Below, piece after piece: positions 53,026 to 62,410 of a stretch of DNA of 64,000 nucleotides. Below the pieces are notes generated by a model. That model made no database searches. It was not told the DNA's origin and worked only from the letters and a program-made list of their open reading frames with translations. Position numbers and translations under genes: made by a program. Position 1 is the first letter of the stretch. Every line of letters starts with the position of its first letter. This DNA is from HGM13006 sp900757695. Lineage in GTDB: Bacteria > Bacillota > Clostridia > Oscillospirales > Oscillospiraceae. The DNA is taken from positions 124,001 to 188,000 of the forward strand of contig CAUHNW010000001.1 in assembly GCA_959607825.1 (NCBI GenBank). The letters run 5' to 3'.

Positions 53026-53856
53026 ATGCAGTACATCGGCTGTCATCTCACCATATCCAAGGGCTTTTCCGCCATGGGCCGTCAGGCTGTGGAGCTGGGG
53101 GCCAATACCGCTCAGTTCTTCACCCGGAATCCCCGGGGCGGCAAGGCCAAGGACATCGACCCCGCAGATATACAGGGGCTCCGGGACACCATGGCCCAGC
53201 ACGGCTTTGGCCCTCTGATTGCCCACGCTCCCTATACCATCAATCCCTGTGCCCAAAAGCCGGAGACGCTGGAATTTGCCCGGATCACCATGGCCGATGA
53301 CCTTCGCCGTCTGGAGTATCTCCCGGGCACCCTGTATAATTTTCATCCGGGCAGTCATGTGGGGCAAGGGCCGGAGGCCGCTGTGGAAAAGATTGCACAG
53401 ACGCTCAATCAGGTGCTCTTTCCCGGTATGCAGACCACCGTGCTGCTGGAAACCATGGCCGGAAAGGGCACCGAAATGGGGCGCAGCTTTGAGGAACTCC
53501 GGGCGATTATGGATCGGGTAGATCACGCAGAATATCTGGGCATATGCCTCGACACCTGTCATGTCTCCGATGCCGGGTACGACATCATTGGAGATCTGGA
53601 CGGCGTGCTTTCGGAATTTGACCGGATCATAGGCCTTTCCCGGCTGAAGGCCCTGCATCTCAACGACAGCATGAACCCGCCCGGCAGTCACAAGGATCGC
53701 CACCAGAAGCTGGGACAGGGCTTTCTGGGCCTCGAGTGCTTCCGGCATATTATGGAGCATCCGGTGCTGAAGCCGCTTCCAAAGGTTCTGGAAACCCCCA
53801 ACGAGCTTCCCGGCTATGCCGCCGAGATCTCTCTCCTCCGAGCCATGGAGTCATAA
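53026..53856 (+). CDS. nfo: Deoxyribonuclease IV (AP endonuclease)
   Basis: Cuts 5' to abasic sites in base excision repair, using a three-zinc centre. The 276-residue TIM barrel has IGCHLTISKG at the start, AHAPYTIN, NFHPGSHVGQG, LLETMAGKG, ICLDTCHVSDAGYD, HLNDSMNPPGSHKDRH and LETPNE, which supply the zinc ligands. The ATG at 53026 has AAGGAG upstream; the open frame extends back into the ligase gene. It follows the ligase after 13 bases. Confidence 0.96.
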   Translation: MQYIGCHLTISKGFSAMGRQAVELGANTAQFFTRNPRGGKAKDIDPADIQGLRDTMAQHGFGPLIAHAPYTINPCAQKPETLEFARITMADDLRRLEYLPGTLYNFHPGSHVGQGPEAAVEKIAQTLNQVLFPGMQTTVLLETMAGKGTEMGRSFEELRAIMDRVDHAEYLGICLDTCHVSDAGYDIIGDLDGVLSEFDRIIGLSRLKALHLNDSMNPPGSHKDRHQKLGQGFLGLECFRHIMEHPVLKPLPKVLETPNELPGYAAEISLLRAMES

Positions 53857-53865
53857 ATGTAGCCG

Positions 53866-53906
53866 AAAGCGGCTGCTGCAATGTGTATCATGCAGCAGCT
53901 GCTTTT
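53866..53906 (+). terminator. Terminator after nfo
   Basis: Stem AAAGC-GCTGCTGCA with TGCAGCAGC-GCTTT, then TTATT. Confidence 0.85.
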
Positions 53907-53936
53907 TATTGTACTCAAAATCATACTTCAGAGGGA

Positions 53937-53965
53937 TTTACAAATCGTACAGATTTTCATATAAT
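53937..53965 (+). promoter_or_regulatory. Promoter of the LuxR-type regulator
   Basis: TTTACA (53937-53942) and TATAAT (53960-53965), 17-base spacer, about 108 bases before the ATG. Confidence 0.7.
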
Positions 53966-54073
53966 GATAGCAAATAGAATAACATTCGCAATCATTTCGG
54001 ATTTATCGGGGGTGTACCGTCATCTGCACCTCCTCTACCCCAAAAGTATGAGGTACAAAGAAGGAGATCCTCC

Positions 54074-56428
54074 ATGGAAGACCACATCACCATCAAACCG
54101 GCATTGGCTGAAAAATTCAAAACCGCCATGCGTCAGAGCCGCGTGATTTTCTTCAGCGCTCCCTGCGGCTTCGGAAAAAGCACCACCGCAGAATATCTGC
54201 TCTCCGGCCGAAAGATTTCCCGGGTAGACGCAGGGCAGCAGCCTCTGGCGCTGCCGGATCCCGGCGACCGCTGGGAGATCCTGCTGCTGGATCACTTTCA
54301 GCAGCTTCAGGACGAGCCGGATCAGCAGGCTCTGTGTGAGCTGATCCGCAATTATCCGGACCGCAGATTCGTACTGCTCTCCCGGGGTGTTGCCCCCGGC
54401 TGGCTGCTTCCCTTCCAGATTGCCGGTCTCATGACCACCTTCAACACCAAGGATTTTCAGCTGGACCGTGACACAACGGCCGCACTGATGGCCTCCTATG
54501 GGATTTCCCCCGAGAATCTTGATCTAACCGCAATTCACAGAGAAACCATGGGCTATCCCGTTGCTGTAATCATTGTAGCCCGGGCCATGGCGGATGGGCG
54601 CCCCTACTCCCCCGATCTGGACAGTGATGTTCGGCGCACACTGTTTTACTACTTTGAAGATTCCATCTACCGCCGCTTCCCGCTGGCCATACGACGCTTT
54701 CTGCTGGAGCTTTGCCCCTTCGGCACCTTGGATGCTGACCTTGCCCGGATCGTCAGCGGTGATAACAATGCCGGGAAATTGCTGGCAACGCTGCAAAGCA
54801 CCACCACCATGTTTCTCTACGATGATCTGACGCACTTTCACTTTTGGGAGGTTTTTCAGCAGTTTTTGCAGTGGGAGCTGTCCAGGGAATATACCCCGGC
54901 CCAGCAGAAGGCCCTCTATAACCGCGGCGGTCTCTACTATGAGCTTCGGGAGGATTATAAGAATGCGCTGGAATGCTATGCCAAGGGTGACGACCATAAA
55001 AAGATCTCGGATCTGCTGATCAAAAATGCGCAAAACCATCCCAGCACCGGTCACTATCTGGAAATGTCCCAGTATTATCATGCGCTGCCGGAGGAAGAAG
55101 TGCTTCAAAATCCCACATTGATGCAGGGAATGAGCATTCTCTGTGCGCTGGAGCTGGATTTTGACGCTTCCGAGCGCTGGTATCAGGCTTTGAAATCCTT
55201 TATGCAGAGCTGCACACGCTCCGATCCCACATATAAAGAAGCCCGCAGCCGCCTTGCGTGGCTGGAAATTGCGCTGCCTCAGCGCAGTGTGGAAAAGCTT
55301 CCAGACCTGCTTCTCAGTTATTTCCAGCTTATTTCCAGCCGTGAGCTTTCTCTCCCCCCCTTCTCCGTAACCAGCATGATGCCCAGCCTGATGAACGGCG
55401 GAAAGGATTTCTCCGCTTGGAGCAAGCGGGATGATCTGCTTTATTCCACAATTGGACGCGCACTAACTGCCGTACTGGGAAAGGACGGCGTTGGCCTCGC
55501 CGACTGTGCAATTGCAGAGAGCAAATTTGAAAAGGGCGAGGACGTCACCAACCGGATGCTTGCCCTTATGAGTCAGCTGGGCGAGATTCAAAACCGCGGC
55601 ACACCGGATATCGAGCTGGCCGTTGTGGGGCTGCTGGTTCGCCAGCAGGTAGATGCCGGGCAGGCCGTCAATGCGCAGGTTACCATGGAGGCGCTTCGCC
55701 GCCGGCTTGAGGATCAGGGCAACAGCCGCTTTCTCCCCAACATGGACGCCATGGACTGCCGTATCGCCCTGCACCTTGGGGATCTGGATCGGGCCAGCAC
55801 ATGGTACCGGGACAAGGCCCCTAAGGATCCAGTCCACCTTCAGGTCATGCGCCGATATCAGTACATCACAGAGGCCATGTGTGAGCTGGCTCTGGGAGAC
55901 CCCAATGCCGCCCTGCTGACCCTTTCGCCGCTGGAAACCTATTTTACCACCTGCAATCGGCACATCGATACGATCCACCTGCGGCTCCTGACAGCCATTG
56001 CCCGGTATCGTCAGAAGAACCCCCAGTGGAAAAAGCACCTGTCTGCCGGCCTTGATATCGCATTTGAATTTCACTTTATTCGTCCGGTAAGCCTCTATGG
56101 CACCGCAGTGCTTCCGCTGCTGGAGGAGTGCAGCTGGAAACGGGACGAAGCGTTTCTCCGCTCCCTGATTACCGCCGCCCGAATGCAGGCCGCCTATTAT
56201 CCCAACTACCTTCAGCCCCAGCTTTCCCCCAGTCAGTCTCTGACCGCCATGGAGCTTCAGGTGCTCCGGCTGATCTGCGCCGATAAGAGCAATGCGGAGA
56301 TCGGCGAAATTCTTGGCATTAAGCTGCCCACTGTCAAGACCCATGTGAGCCATGTGCTGTCCAAGCTCGGGGTGAGCCGCCGCAGTGAGGCCCGTACTGC
56401 CGCCCAGCGGCTTTGGCTGCTTCCTTAA
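54074..56428 (+). CDS. Large LuxR/MalT-type (LAL) transcriptional regulator
   Basis: A 784-residue signal-transduction ATPase regulator. The P-loop APCGFGKST is at about 29-37, followed by a Walker B-like ILLLDHF and an arginine-rich NACHT/STAND segment. The middle is helical and TPR-like, and the C-terminus is a LuxR helix-turn-helix (LTAMELQVLRLICADKSNAE, then TVKTHVSHVLSKLGVSRRSE). It is similar in layout to MalT, where an inducer and ATP drive oligomerisation. AAGGAG precedes the ATG. No neighbouring operon points to its regulon, though the convergent MATE exporter gene lies next to it. Confidence 0.88.
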   Translation: MEDHITIKPALAEKFKTAMRQSRVIFFSAPCGFGKSTTAEYLLSGRKISRVDAGQQPLALPDPGDRWEILLLDHFQQLQDEPDQQALCELIRNYPDRRFVLLSRGVAPGWLLPFQIAGLMTTFNTKDFQLDRDTTAALMASYGISPENLDLTAIHRETMGYPVAVIIVARAMADGRPYSPDLDSDVRRTLFYYFEDSIYRRFPLAIRRFLLELCPFGTLDADLARIVSGDNNAGKLLATLQSTTTMFLYDDLTHFHFWEVFQQFLQWELSREYTPAQQKALYNRGGLYYELREDYKNALECYAKGDDHKKISDLLIKNAQNHPSTGHYLEMSQYYHALPEEEVLQNPTLMQGMSILCALELDFDASERWYQALKSFMQSCTRSDPTYKEARSRLAWLEIALPQRSVEKLPDLLLSYFQLISSRELSLPPFSVTSMMPSLMNGGKDFSAWSKRDDLLYSTIGRALTAVLGKDGVGLADCAIAESKFEKGEDVTNRMLALMSQLGEIQNRGTPDIELAVVGLLVRQQVDAGQAVNAQVTMEALRRRLEDQGNSRFLPNMDAMDCRIALHLGDLDRASTWYRDKAPKDPVHLQVMRRYQYITEAMCELALGDPNAALLTLSPLETYFTTCNRHIDTIHLRLLTAIARYRQKNPQWKKHLSAGLDIAFEFHFIRPVSLYGTAVLPLLEECSWKRDEAFLRSLITAARMQAAYYPNYLQPQLSPSQSLTAMELQVLRLICADKSNAEIGEILGIKLPTVKTHVSHVLSKLGVSRRSEARTAAQRLWLLP

Positions 56429-56447
56429 CAGGATTTTCCCACAAACA

Positions 56448-56481
56448 AAAGAGGTGCCGCAAGCAATTGCAGCACCTCTTA
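56448..56481. terminator. Left copy of the duplicated terminator at repeat copy B
   Basis: A 34-bp sequence (outer stem AAGAGGTGC/GCACCTCTT, inner GCAA/TTGC) identical and in direct orientation to 56711-56744. On the minus strand it is followed by TTTTGTTTG; on the plus strand its T run has been replaced by the repeat. Confidence 0.85.
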
Positions 56482-56710
56482 CAGCTTGTCGAAAAAAGCC
56501 TCGCAGAGTTTGCTGCCTTAGCAGCAAATAAAATTCAATTCATTTTGTGGAGGGGCGTGTACACGACACAAAATACACTATAGGACACAAGTGTGTTCTT
56601 TGTCCGCCTTAAGCGGACAAAGGGCGTCCCCCAAGGGGATTTCCTTCGGGCACGCGCAGCGTCCGGCAGGAGACTTTGTCGAAAAACCCAATAGGTTTTT
56701 CGACAGTCTC
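56482..56710. repeat. Dispersed structured repeat, copy B (inverted relative to copy A)
   Basis: A 229-bp element whose reverse complement matches 18443-18644 nearly base for base, apart from one extra block of about 26 bp (TCCCC/GGGGA hairpin, around 56624-56655) and a few substitutions. One stem reads TTTGTCCGC/GCGGACAAA here and TTAGTCCGC/GCGGACTAA in copy A, a compensatory pair change. The ends form an imperfect inverted repeat on TGTCGAAAAA. No ORF. Confidence 0.85.
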
Positions 56711-56744
56711 AAAGAGGTGCCGCAAGCAATTGCAGCACCTCTTA
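56711..56744. terminator. Right copy of the duplicated terminator at repeat copy B
   Basis: Identical to 56448-56481 and followed on the plus strand by TTTTTATG. The two copies look like the halves of one original bidirectional terminator separated by insertion. Confidence 0.85.
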
Positions 56745-56747
56745 TTT

Positions 56748-58100
56748 TTATGCAGCCTCTTCTGTTACCACGCACTTACTGCGCCATGGCCCAAAGCGGT
56801 ACCGAAGCGCCGCCAGCACAAGGCTGTAGATCCAGCTGACCAGATTGCCCCACCAAATCGCAGCCATGCCAACAGGCGTCAGGAAGGCCGTGATGTAAAC
56901 AAAGGCCACCTTAATGGCAAGACCGGAGAAGGTGTTAAAGGCCGTAAACATCACGTCGCCGGAGCCTTGCAGCACCCCGTTGATGGAAAAATACACGCAG
57001 AACACCGCAAACGCCAGCGCCACAAACCGTAGATACGTTACCGCAACACCGGCGGAATCCCCCTTGACCCCAAAGATCTTTACCATCTCCGGCGCAAAGG
57101 GATAGATGATCCCAATCACTGCCACCACCACCACCAGGCTCATAAGAATGGTCTTTCCCAAGGCCCGGGTGATCCGGCCGAGCTTCCCGGCTCCCAGATT
57201 CTGTCCGGTAAAGGTCGCCATTCCCATAAAGAAGCCCTGAATAGGAATCAGGATAAAGCTCTCGATCCGGGTGGCCGCCGTATAGCCCGCAGTGATATCA
57301 AAGTGATTGATGACCCGCTGAATGGCCATATGCCCCATGGAGACCACGCACTGCTGGAGGGTGGAGGGAATGCCCATTTTCAGCACCAGCATGCCCTTTT
57401 CCCGGTCAAAACGCAGCTCTCCCTTGGCAAACCGCAGAACTGGATACCGCCGGAACAGATAAATCACGCTGACCACTGCCGAGAGGATCTGGGACATGAC
57501 CGTTGCCACAGCCACGCCCATAACGCCCCAGCCCAGCAGTACCACCGCCAGCAGATCCAGCAGGATATTGCACACCGAGGCCACCAGCAGAAAATACAGG
57601 GTCGCCCGGCTGTCCCCCATGGAGCGCAGGATTGCCGCCACGATATTATAGACGAACTGTGCCAGCAGGCCCAAGGCATAAATGCGGAAGTAGACCTCCG
57701 CATCAGCCTGCAAATAAGACTGCACCCCTAAAACGGTGCGCAGCAGCCAGCCGGTGAGTACCGCCCCCAGAACAGACAGCACCACACCCATGGCGGTCAG
57801 CAGGATCAGGGAGCTGGCCACGGTCTTCTTCATTTCCACCATTCGCCCTGCACCATAAAACTGCGAGATCACCACCGCGGCACCGTTGCTCATGCCCAGG
57901 GCTATGGCCGTAAACAGCATGGTCAGCGGTGCGCAGGTGCCCACCGCAGCCAGTGCCGTCTCCCCCACAAAGTTGCCCACGATAACGCCGTCAACGGTAT
58001 TATAGAGCTGCTGCAGCAGATTCCCTGCCATCAAGGGCAGGGTAAACAGCAGGATCAGCTTCCACTCGCTGCCCTCTGTCATGGTTTTGCTTCGTTCCAT
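56748..58100 (-). CDS. MATE family efflux transporter (second)
   Basis: A 450-residue, twelve-helix exporter distinct from the one at 48.8 kb. The N-lobe has LILLFTLPLMAGNLLQQLYN and VDGVIVGNFVGETALAAVG; the C-lobe has MGIPSTLQQCVVSMGHMAIQ and GQNLGAGKLGRITRAL. AAAGGGG precedes the ATG by ten bases. It converges on the LuxR-type regulator gene across repeat copy B and has its own promoter. Substrate unknown. Confidence 0.92.
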   Translation of the reverse strand: MERSKTMTEGSEWKLILLFTLPLMAGNLLQQLYNTVDGVIVGNFVGETALAAVGTCAPLTMLFTAIALGMSNGAAVVISQFYGAGRMVEMKKTVASSLILLTAMGVVLSVLGAVLTGWLLRTVLGVQSYLQADAEVYFRIYALGLLAQFVYNIVAAILRSMGDSRATLYFLLVASVCNILLDLLAVVLLGWGVMGVAVATVMSQILSAVVSVIYLFRRYPVLRFAKGELRFDREKGMLVLKMGIPSTLQQCVVSMGHMAIQRVINHFDITAGYTAATRIESFILIPIQGFFMGMATFTGQNLGAGKLGRITRALGKTILMSLVVVVAVIGIIYPFAPEMVKIFGVKGDSAGVAVTYLRFVALAFAVFCVYFSINGVLQGSGDVMFTAFNTFSGLAIKVAFVYITAFLTPVGMAAIWWGNLVSWIYSLVLAALRYRFGPWRSKCVVTEEAA

Positions 58101-58146
58101 AGGGTCATACCCCTTTCTTTCCTCGCCGTTAGTATTACGCTTTCTT

Positions 58147-58174
58147 ATTATACAGGAATTTAGAAAAGATGCAA
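58147..58174 (-). promoter_or_regulatory. Promoter of the second MATE gene
   Basis: Minus-strand TTGCAT (58169-58174) and TATAAT (58147-58152), 16-base spacer. Confidence 0.65.
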
Positions 58175-58262
58175 CTGTAACTTCTATTCCTCAAAGCATA
58201 TTATGAACCAAATGCACGGCACCCCGGAATGGGCATTCCCATTCTGGGGTGCTGCTATGCAA

Positions 58263-60152
58263 TTATTCCAGCTCGAAAGCGCCCGTGTACAGCTGATAAT
58301 AGGTTCCCTTTTCCTGAATCAGCTTATCATGGCTGCCCCGCTCAATGATCCGGCCATGATCCAGCACCATGATCACATCGGAGTTCTGCACCGTGGAAAG
58401 CCGGTGGGCAATGACGAATACGGTCCTGCCCTCCATGAGCTTATCCATACCGCTCTGGACCAGCGCCTCAGTGCGGGTATCGATGGAGGATGTAGCTTCA
58501 TCCAGAATCATCACCGGCGGGTCCGCCACAGCGGCCCGGGCAATGGAAATGAGCTGCCGCTGTCCCTGCGACAGGCCGCTGCCGTCACCCTTGAGCACCG
58601 TATCATAGCCCTGTGGCAACATACGGATAAAGCCGTCGGCATTGGCCAGCTTGGCTGCCGCAATGCACTGCTCATCGGTGGCGTTCCGGTTGCCGTACCG
58701 AAGGTTTTCCATGACCGTGCCGGTAAACAGGTTCACATCCTGCAATACAATGCCAAGGGAACGCCGGAGATCCGCCTTTTTGATTTTGTTGATATTGATA
58801 CCGTCATAGCGGATCTTGCCGTCGGCAATGTCATAGAAGCGGTTGATGAGATTTGTAATGGTGGTTTTGCCGGCACCGGTGGCGCCCACAAAGGCCACCT
58901 TCTGCCCCGGCTCCGCATACAGGCAGATGTCGTGGAGAATTTCCTTCTCCGGGTCATAGCCGAAGTCCACATGGTCAAAGACCATCCTGCCCTCCAGCGG
59001 CACATAGGTCACGGTTCCGTCCCCATGGGGGTGCTTCCATGCCCACAGGCCCGTATGCTCCGGGCACTCGGTCAGTGCTCCGTCCTGCTCTTTGGCATTG
59101 ACCAGCGTCACATAGCCATCATCGGTCTCCGGTGCCTCGTCCATAAACCGGAAGATCCGGGAGGCACCGGCCAGCGCCGTAACGATGGAGTTGAACTGGT
59201 TGGAGATCTGCGCAATGGGCCCGGTAAAGCTCCGGGACAGGGTCAGGAAGGAGGCGATCATGCCAAGCGTCATGGTATCCGTTCCGGTGAGCCCCAGATT
59301 CATCACACCGCTGATGGCCATATATGCCCCCAGAATGGCCACGATCACATACTGGAAGTACCCCAGTGCATTCATCATGGGCATCATGGCATTGGCGTGG
59401 CCGTTGGCCTTGGCGGAATTTCGCTGCCAAGCCTGATTCTTCTTCCGAAATTCCGCCTTGGCCTCTTCCTCATGGCAGAAGACCTTGATGACCTTCTGTC
59501 CGCCGATCATTTCCTCCACATAGCCGTCCAGCTCTGCCAGCGTCATCTGCTGGGCCGCAAAGTATTTGCCGGTTTTCTTTACCACCAGCTCCACGGCTTT
59601 GAGGATAAAGAACAGGGAAACCAGCACCACAAGGGTCAGCCACACGCTGATATACAGCATACAGAAGAATACCGCCACAATGGTAAAAATGGAGGAAATA
59701 AACTGGCTCATGGACTGGGCAATAAGCTGCCGCAGGGTATCGGTATCATTGGTATAGAGGCTCATGGTATCGCCGTTGGTATGGCTGTCAAAATACCGGA
59801 TGGGAAGATACTGCATCTTCTCAAACATCTCGTCCCGGATGGTCTTCAGTGTTCCCTGTGCAATGGTGACCATGGCCCGGTTATAGATCCACGTGGCCAG
59901 AATGCCCACCAGATATACCCCGCCAATGGTCAAAAGCGCCCGGATCAGCCCGGTAAATACCGGCTGGGACTGGCCCACCAGCGGAACGATATAGTCGTCG
60001 ATCAGGGTCTGCAAAAACATGGAGGATGCCGCCGAGGCAACCGCACTGAGCAGAATGCACACCGTTACCAAAATCATGGTGCTCCGATACTGCCGCATAT
60101 AAGAAAGCAGCCGTTTCAGGGTCTTCCAGTCAAACTGTGTTTTCTCAGGCAT
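58263..60152 (-). CDS. ABC exporter half-transporter (membrane + ATPase), second gene of pair
   Basis: A 629-residue type IV ABC half-transporter: six membrane helices (about 25-330), then an ATPase with Walker A FVGATGAGKTTI near 424, signature LSQGQRQLI near 530, and VMILDEATSSID. An insert between membrane and ATPase parts (GYVTLVNAKEQDGALTE and after) is longer than usual. The ATG at 60152 has AGGAG nine bases away and overlaps the end of the partner gene, so the two should form a heterodimer like BmrCD/LmrCD. Controlled with its partner by the upstream MarR gene. Confidence 0.92.
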   Translation of the reverse strand: MPEKTQFDWKTLKRLLSYMRQYRSTMILVTVCILLSAVASAASSMFLQTLIDDYIVPLVGQSQPVFTGLIRALLTIGGVYLVGILATWIYNRAMVTIAQGTLKTIRDEMFEKMQYLPIRYFDSHTNGDTMSLYTNDTDTLRQLIAQSMSQFISSIFTIVAVFFCMLYISVWLTLVVLVSLFFILKAVELVVKKTGKYFAAQQMTLAELDGYVEEMIGGQKVIKVFCHEEEAKAEFRKKNQAWQRNSAKANGHANAMMPMMNALGYFQYVIVAILGAYMAISGVMNLGLTGTDTMTLGMIASFLTLSRSFTGPIAQISNQFNSIVTALAGASRIFRFMDEAPETDDGYVTLVNAKEQDGALTECPEHTGLWAWKHPHGDGTVTYVPLEGRMVFDHVDFGYDPEKEILHDICLYAEPGQKVAFVGATGAGKTTITNLINRFYDIADGKIRYDGININKIKKADLRRSLGIVLQDVNLFTGTVMENLRYGNRNATDEQCIAAAKLANADGFIRMLPQGYDTVLKGDGSGLSQGQRQLISIARAAVADPPVMILDEATSSIDTRTEALVQSGMDKLMEGRTVFVIAHRLSTVQNSDVIMVLDHGRIIERGSHDKLIQEKGTYYQLYTGAFELE

Positions 60153-61896
60153 TGTCATCCTCTCCTTTCTGCTGAGATTCATAGACTTCCCGGTAAATAT
60201 CCGAGGTACGGAGCAGCGTTTCATGGGTGCCGACGGCGGAAATTCTGCCGTCCTCCATCACAAGGATCTGATCCGCATGCTGCACCGAGCTGATCCGCTG
60301 GGCAATGATGATCTTCGTGGTCTCCGGGATAAATTCCGCAAACGCCTTCTGAATCAGCGCATCCGTACGGGTATCCACGGCGCTGGTGGAATCGTCCAGA
60401 ATCAGCACCTTGGGCTTTTTCAGCAGGGCCCGGGCAATGCACAGCCGCTGCTTCTGGCCGCCGGATACATTGGCGCCCCCCTGCTCAATATAGGTATCAT
60501 AGCCCTTGGGCATGGCAGAGATAAACTCATCCGCCTGTGCCAGAACACAGGCATGCCGGATCTCCTCATCGGTAGCGTCCTCGTTGCCCCACCGGAGATT
60601 TTCCGCCACGGTGCCGGAAAACAGCTCATTCTTCTGGAGCACCATGGCAACGGCGTTTCTCAGGGCCGTCAGGTCGTAGTTCCTCACGTCCATGCCGCCC
60701 AGACTTACGCTGCCGCCGGTCACATCATAGAGCCTTGGGATCAGCTGCACCAGAGAGGATTTGGACGAACCGGTGCCGCCGATGATGCCAACGGTCTGGC
60801 CCGAAGGGATATTCAGGCAGATGTCCGTCAGCACCGGCTTATCTGCCTTGGAGGCATAGGAAAATTCCACATGGTCAAAGACGATGCTGCCATCCTTCAC
60901 CGTTTCCACCGGCTGGGGCGGGTTGGAAATATCTGCGTCTTCCTGTAGGATCTCTGCGATTCTCTGGGCAGAAGAGCTTGCAATGACGATCATGGCGAAC
61001 ACCATTGAAAGCATCATCAGAGAAAAGAGAATCTGGGTGGCGTAGGTGAACATGGCCGTCAGGTTGCCGGTTGTAAGGCCATAGGCCGCATTGTTGCCGC
61101 TGGCCACAATGGCCTTGGCGCCAATCCATGAAATCAGGATCATGCAGCCGTACATGCAGGTCTGCATCAACGGGGAGTTCAGCGCAATGATCCGCTCGCC
61201 CTTGGCAAAGTCCTGATAAATCCCCTGAGAGATCTTCTTGAACTTTCCGATCTCATAGCCCTCCTGCTGGAAGGATTTCACCACCCGGATGCCCCGGAGA
61301 TCCTCCTGCACCACATTGTTGAGGCCGTCATAGGTTTCAAACACCCGCTTAAAGATCGGATGCACCCGCAGCACGATCAGTGCCAGCAGCACCGCCAAAA
61401 TGGGGATCACCACCAGAAAGGTCATGGAGATTTCCACATTGATCCGCATGGCTACAATCATGGAAAACAGGATCATCACCGGGCCTCGAATGGCCATGCG
61501 GATGATCATCAAATAGGCGTTTTGCAGGTTGGTAACATCCGTGGTGAGCCGGGTGACAATGGAGGCCGTAGAAAACTTGTCAATGTTGGAAAAGGCAAGG
61601 GTCTGCACCCGGTCATACATATCCTGCCGGAGATTGGCCGCAAAGCCTGCCGAAGCCCTTGCGCCCACATGGGCCGACACCATGCCCGTTGCCAGCTGGA
61701 GCAGGGCGAAGATCAGCAGGGCAATGCCATACTTCCACACCATGCCCATGGTGCCGCCCTCCACGCCCCGGTCAATGAGCTCCGCCATGCACAGGGGGAT
61801 GACGATCTCAAAAACCACCTCAAAAATGGACAGGAGCACGGTAAGCCACGATTCTTTTTTGTACTCTCTGAGGCTTTTTGTCAGAGTTTTTATCAT
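60145..61896 (-). CDS. ABC exporter half-transporter, first gene of pair
   Basis: A 583-residue half-transporter with six membrane helices and an ATPase carrying Walker A GGTGSSKSSLVQL (serine where glycine is usual), signature VSGGQKQRLCI and VLILDDSTSAVD, where aspartate replaces the usual catalytic glutamate. In heterodimeric exporters one site is degenerate in just this way, and the partner has the canonical glutamate, so the pair probably has one active and one degenerate site. AAGGAG precedes the ATG. Drug or peptide export is likely but not proven. Confidence 0.92.
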   Translation of the reverse strand: MIKTLTKSLREYKKESWLTVLLSIFEVVFEIVIPLCMAELIDRGVEGGTMGMVWKYGIALLIFALLQLATGMVSAHVGARASAGFAANLRQDMYDRVQTLAFSNIDKFSTASIVTRLTTDVTNLQNAYLMIIRMAIRGPVMILFSMIVAMRINVEISMTFLVVIPILAVLLALIVLRVHPIFKRVFETYDGLNNVVQEDLRGIRVVKSFQQEGYEIGKFKKISQGIYQDFAKGERIIALNSPLMQTCMYGCMILISWIGAKAIVASGNNAAYGLTTGNLTAMFTYATQILFSLMMLSMVFAMIVIASSSAQRIAEILQEDADISNPPQPVETVKDGSIVFDHVEFSYASKADKPVLTDICLNIPSGQTVGIIGGTGSSKSSLVQLIPRLYDVTGGSVSLGGMDVRNYDLTALRNAVAMVLQKNELFSGTVAENLRWGNEDATDEEIRHACVLAQADEFISAMPKGYDTYIEQGGANVSGGQKQRLCIARALLKKPKVLILDDSTSAVDTRTDALIQKAFAEFIPETTKIIIAQRISSVQHADQILVMEDGRISAVGTHETLLRTSDIYREVYESQQKGEDDNA

Positions 61897-61933
61897 ATTT
61901 CTTTCACTCCTTTGAACAAAATATTAATTTTTT

Positions 61934-61949
61934 ATGTAGTACGCTACAT
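61934..61949. promoter_or_regulatory. Probable MarR operator before the ABC exporter pair
   Basis: Inverted repeat ATGTAG-TACG-CTACAT between the MarR gene and the exporter genes. It shares the GTAG...CTAC arms with the palindromes in the MarR promoter. Confidence 0.6.
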
Positions 61950-61969
61950 TTTGACCAAAAAAAGGGCCA

Positions 61970-62392
61970 TTATTCCTGCTCCAAATTTCGAACGATCCGT
62001 GCAAGGCAGTTCCGGAGCTCATCCACCTGCTGCTCACTGAGCCCCCGCAGCAGCATTTCATCCTGCATCGCCACCGTTGCATCGATCTCCCGATCCAGCT
62101 TAATGGCCTTATCGGTAAGCCGGACGATCTTATTGCGGCGATCCATGGGATCGGTCCATGTACAAAGGAAGCCCTTCTGCTCCATACGGGAAATGATCCC
62201 CACTACCGTGGGATGGGAAACCTGAAGATCCGCCTCGATCTCCTTCTGCGTTGCCTGTCCGCCGGACTCTGCCAAAAAGCCCAGCACTCTGGTCTGCGTC
62301 AGGGTCAGATCGTGCGTCTTGAGATCCGCATCAGCCCTCGCCTTAATTCTGTCGTTGATGATCTTAAACTGATAGCCAATACCGTGGTTCAT
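61970..62392 (-). CDS. MarR family transcriptional regulator
   Basis: A 140-residue winged-helix dimer: helical N-terminus, LTLTQTRVLGFLAESGGQAT, recognition helix region QVSHPTVVGIISRMEQKGFL, and the wing with DPMDRRNKIVRLTDKA, the most diagnostic MarR segment. The ATG at 62392 has AAGGAGG about nine bases upstream; a GTG three codons earlier is too close. It is upstream of the ABC exporter pair on the same strand, with matching palindromes at both promoters, so it probably represses both. Confidence 0.93.
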   Translation of the reverse strand: MNHGIGYQFKIINDRIKARADADLKTHDLTLTQTRVLGFLAESGGQATQKEIEADLQVSHPTVVGIISRMEQKGFLCTWTDPMDRRNKIVRLTDKAIKLDREIDATVAMQDEMLLRGLSEQQVDELRNCLARIVRNLEQE

Positions 62393-62410
62393 GCCTTGCA
62401 CCTCCTTTCT

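Larger units (their letters stand above)
56429..56747. other. Intergenic region between LuxR-type and second MATE genes
   Basis: A 319-bp gap between convergent genes, made up almost wholly of repeat copy B between two identical copies of the local terminator. Confidence 0.85.
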
